7,670 nt of DNA, taken from positions 1 through 7,670 of the forward strand of contig DATFMX010000012.1 of NCBI GenBank assembly GCA_035266685.1, read 5' to 3'. Position numbers and translations under genes: made by a program. Shown piece by piece: positions 6,153 to 7,670 of this stretch. The notes beneath the pieces were generated by a model that saw only the letters and a program-made list of their open reading frames with translations, was not told the origin of the DNA and did not search any database. The DNA is from VRUE01 sp035266685. Its GTDB lineage: Bacteria > Actinomycetota > Thermoleophilia > Solirubrobacterales > 70-9. Within the stretch, counting starts at the first letter, position 1. Each line of letters starts with the position of its first letter.

Positions 6153-6169
6153 CAGATGTTGTGGATGAC
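6153..6169 (+). repeat. Left terminal inverted repeat of the IS256-family element
   Basis: CAGATGTTGTGGATGAC matches the reverse complement of 7538-7554 at 16 of 17 positions. A further TGAGAA at 6172-6177 matches the right end (7526-7531) if a short gap is allowed, so the functional repeat may be ~25 bp. Confidence 0.85.
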
Positions 6170-6213
6170 CCTGAGAACGAAGGCGGCGTACCTTCCCGGT
6201 TGATCAAGACCGA

Positions 6214-6236
6214 CCGCCGCAAGGCGGAAAGGAAGG
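6214..6236 (+). promoter_or_regulatory. Hairpin with GCAA loop followed by a strong ribosome-binding site for the transposase
   Basis: CCGCC (6214-6218) and GGCGG (6223-6227) form a perfect 5-bp stem closed by GCAA, a GNRA-type loop. It is followed directly by the purine-rich AAAGGAAGG (6228-6236) and then, 6 nt later, by the ATG at 6243. The strong Shine-Dalgarno sequence supports this start. The hairpin leaves the site free, so a blocking role is not evident. Confidence 0.55.
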
Positions 6237-6242
6237 CACGCC

Positions 6243-7522
6243 ATGGGAGATGTTCGCAGGATCGACGGGGACCGCGCCGAGCAGGCGGCGGTCACGCTGG
6301 ATGACCTGGCCAGGGAAGGCGCTCGGCGGATGATCGCCACGGCGCTGGAGGCCGAGGTCTCCGAGTACGTCGCCTCCTTCACCGAGGAGCTCGATGAGGA
6401 CGGAAAGCGCCTGGTCGTGCGCAACGGACGAGCTCGTGAACGACGGCTGACGGTCGGCTCGGGGCAGTCGGCATTCGCGCCCCTCGCGTCAACGACAAGC
6501 GCGTCGATGAGGAAGGCGAGCGCAAGAAGTTCAGCTCGAAGATCCTGCCCGCCTACGCGCGCCGCTCGCCGAAGGTGACCGACGTGCTGCCGATTCTCTA
6601 CCTGCGCGGCCTCTCGACCGGCGACTTCGCGCCGGCATTGCGCGACCTGCTCGGCGAGGACGCCTCGGGGCTCTCGGCGACGTCGATAAGTCGGCTCACG
6701 AAGCAGTGGGAGGCCGACCACGAGGCGTTCAAGGCGCGCAGCTTGCGCTTTCACCGCTACGCCTACCTGTTCGTCGACGGCGTCCACATGAGCGTGCGGC
6801 TGGGCGAGGACGACCGGCTCTGCCTGCTGGTCGTGATCGGGGTGCGCGAGGACGGCGCCAAGGAGCTGCTCGCGGTCGAGGACGGCTATCGGGAGTCGAC
6901 GGACTCCTGGGCGGCCGTGCTGCGCGATCTGCGCGAGCGCGGGATGAACGAACCGAAGCTGGTGAGCGGCGATGGCGCGCTCGGCGCCTGGGCGGCGCTG
7001 CGCGACGTCTTCCCGCAGGCGCGAGAGCAGAGATGCTGGGTCCACAAGACGGCGAACGTTCTCGACGCGCTCCCCAAGCGCCTGCAGTCCAGGGCGAAGA
7101 CGCTGCTGCACGAGATGGCTGAGGCCCCGGCCCGCGCCGACGCGCGGGCGGCGCTGGAGCGCTTCCGCTCGGAGTTCGACGCCAAGTACCCCAAGGCGGT
7201 TGAGAAGCTCGACCGCGACTGGGCGCAGCTGACCGCGTTCTTCGACTTCCCCGCCGAGCACTGGCGCCACCTGCGGACCACGAACCCGATCGAGTCGAGC
7301 TTCGCGACGGTCAAGCTGCGCACCCGCGTCACCAAGGGCGCCGGCTCCAAGAAGGCCGCGCTGGCGATGGCCTACAAGCTGCTGGACGCCGCCCAGGAAC
7401 GCTGGCGGCGCTTCAACGGCCACGAGCTCGTCGCCGACGTGCTCGACGGAGTCACCTTCAAGGATGGAGTCAAGGTAGAGAAAGTGAACAACGAGGAAGA
7501 GATCGAGAAGGTCGCCGCCTGA
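6243..7522 (+). pseudogene. IS256-family transposase with a one-base frameshift
   Basis: The first frame (ATG 6243) gives MGDVRRIDGDRAEQAAVTLDD and continues to RARERRLTVGSG, then loses homology. From 6464 the next frame continues exactly as the family should (AVGIRAPRVNDKRVDEEGER, then KKFSSKILPAYARRSPKVTD) to the stop at 7520-7522. One missing base in the GGGG run at 6461-6464 explains this; restoring it gives 426 aa, a normal IS256 size. The DDE catalytic triad is present: Asp in FVDGVHM (codon 6776-6778), Asp in VSGDGALGAW (6971-6973) and Glu in TTNPIESSFATVK (7292-7294), with the conserved RCWVHKTANV and RTRVTKGAGS. The transposase would cut and join the inverted repeats. As read it is broken, unless the gap is a sequencing error or ribosomes slip there; programmed shifting is not a known IS256 trait. 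Confidence 0.9.
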
Positions 7523-7537
7523 CGATTCTCATGTGGC

Positions 7538-7554
7538 GTCATCCACAACATTTG
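7538..7554 (-). repeat. Right terminal inverted repeat of the IS256-family element
   Basis: GTCATCCACAACATTTG is the inverted partner of 6153-6169 with one mismatch. It begins 15 bp after the transposase stop codon, a common arrangement in IS256 elements. Confidence 0.85.
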
Positions 7555-7670
7555 ACAGTTGCTCCCGGCAGGGAGAGGCGCGCGGCATCCCGACCGCATG
7601 GGCCGCCCCGCCGCTGGCGAATCGCCTTTCCTCGTCCGGCGATAACCCCCCTGTCTGGCCCCATGCACGG
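7555..7670. other. Right flank of the IS element, no assignable gene
   Basis: The 116 bases to the window edge are GC-rich. On the minus strand one frame stays open from a start at 7666-7668 into the IS end and reads GARQGGYRRTRKGDSPAAG, RPMRSGC and RAPLPAGSNC. The RKGD and GCRxxLPxGSN wording faintly resembles the N-terminus missing from the PD-(D/E)XK remnant, but the G+C is higher than in that remnant and the match is short. No RNA gene, repeat or clear ribosome-binding site is visible. Confidence 0.35.

Larger units (their letters stand above)
6153..7554 (+). mobile_element. IS256-family (Mutator-type) insertion sequence, about 1.4 kb
   Basis: The element is bounded by 17-bp terminal inverted repeats with one mismatch (6153-6169 and 7538-7554) and holds a single IS256-type transposase frame, broken by one base. 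The length of 1402 bp is normal for the family, which usually makes 8-9 bp target duplications. None is visible: the 9 bases to the left are AGCTATACC and to the right ACAGTTGCT. If a further GAGC/GCTC match (6143-6146, 7561-7564) belongs to the ends, the element would be 6143-7564, and still no duplication is seen. It sits in the PD-(D/E)XK gene upstream of tRNA-Thr. Confidence 0.85.

Noticed and set aside
6146..7423. Long (425-codon) open frame on the minus strand, opposite the transposase
   Set aside because: It is Arg/Val/Gln-rich, has no recognisable motif, and lies wholly antisense to a transposase with a conserved catalytic triad. Such mirror frames are usual in GC-rich DNA.

Overview
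This GC-rich window (about 70% G+C by eye) reads as actinobacterial chromosome. The wording of several proteins suggests the Thermoleophilia/Solirubrobacterales, but that placement is inferred from remembered families and not from a database match. The window has two parts: a compact housekeeping/catabolic half (1-5783), and a tRNA locus damaged by a mobile element (5785-7670).

Left half, minus strand, transcribed from about 4317 down to 1: a possible five-gene operon. Its order is (i) a PcpA/LinE/MhqO-type extradiol dioxygenase of the vicinal-oxygen-chelate fold, (ii) a maleylacetate-reductase-like member of the iron-alcohol-dehydrogenase family, joined to (i) by a 4-bp GTGA overlap, (iii) a single-ORF fusion of a PlsC-type lysophosphatidate acyltransferase to an NAD(P)-dependent glycerol-3-phosphate dehydrogenase (GpsA), (iv) an ECF-like sigma-70 factor, and (v) the first 35 codons of an unidentified protein whose start overlaps the sigma-factor stop. 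Genes (i)-(ii) fit ring cleavage of a hydroquinone-type compound and reduction of the resulting maleylacetate to 3-oxoadipate. Gene (iii) fits formation of glycerol-3-phosphate and a later acylation step of phospholipid synthesis. A perfect 10-bp inverted repeat covers the GTG start of gene (iii).

A divergent gene on the plus strand (4344-5783) encodes a six-TM membrane protein with a C-terminal SHOCT motif. The two divergent genes are separated by a very short interval containing a GTATAC palindrome that could serve as a -10 element in both directions.

Right half: tRNA-Thr(UGU) lies on the minus strand with its 3' end one base from the stop codon of the membrane protein. Just upstream of it, and overlapping its first 10 nt, is the C-terminal two thirds of a PD-(D/E)XK endonuclease of the group I intron-associated type. 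Its stop codon is made of tRNA positions 8-10. This gene has lower G+C than its surroundings and is cut off near its active-site region by a 1.4-kb IS256-family insertion sequence. The IS transposase carries a one-base frameshift, the IS ends are imperfect inverted repeats, and no target duplication is visible. The last ~115 bases hold no gene I can assign, though a faint match to the missing endonuclease N-terminus is noted.
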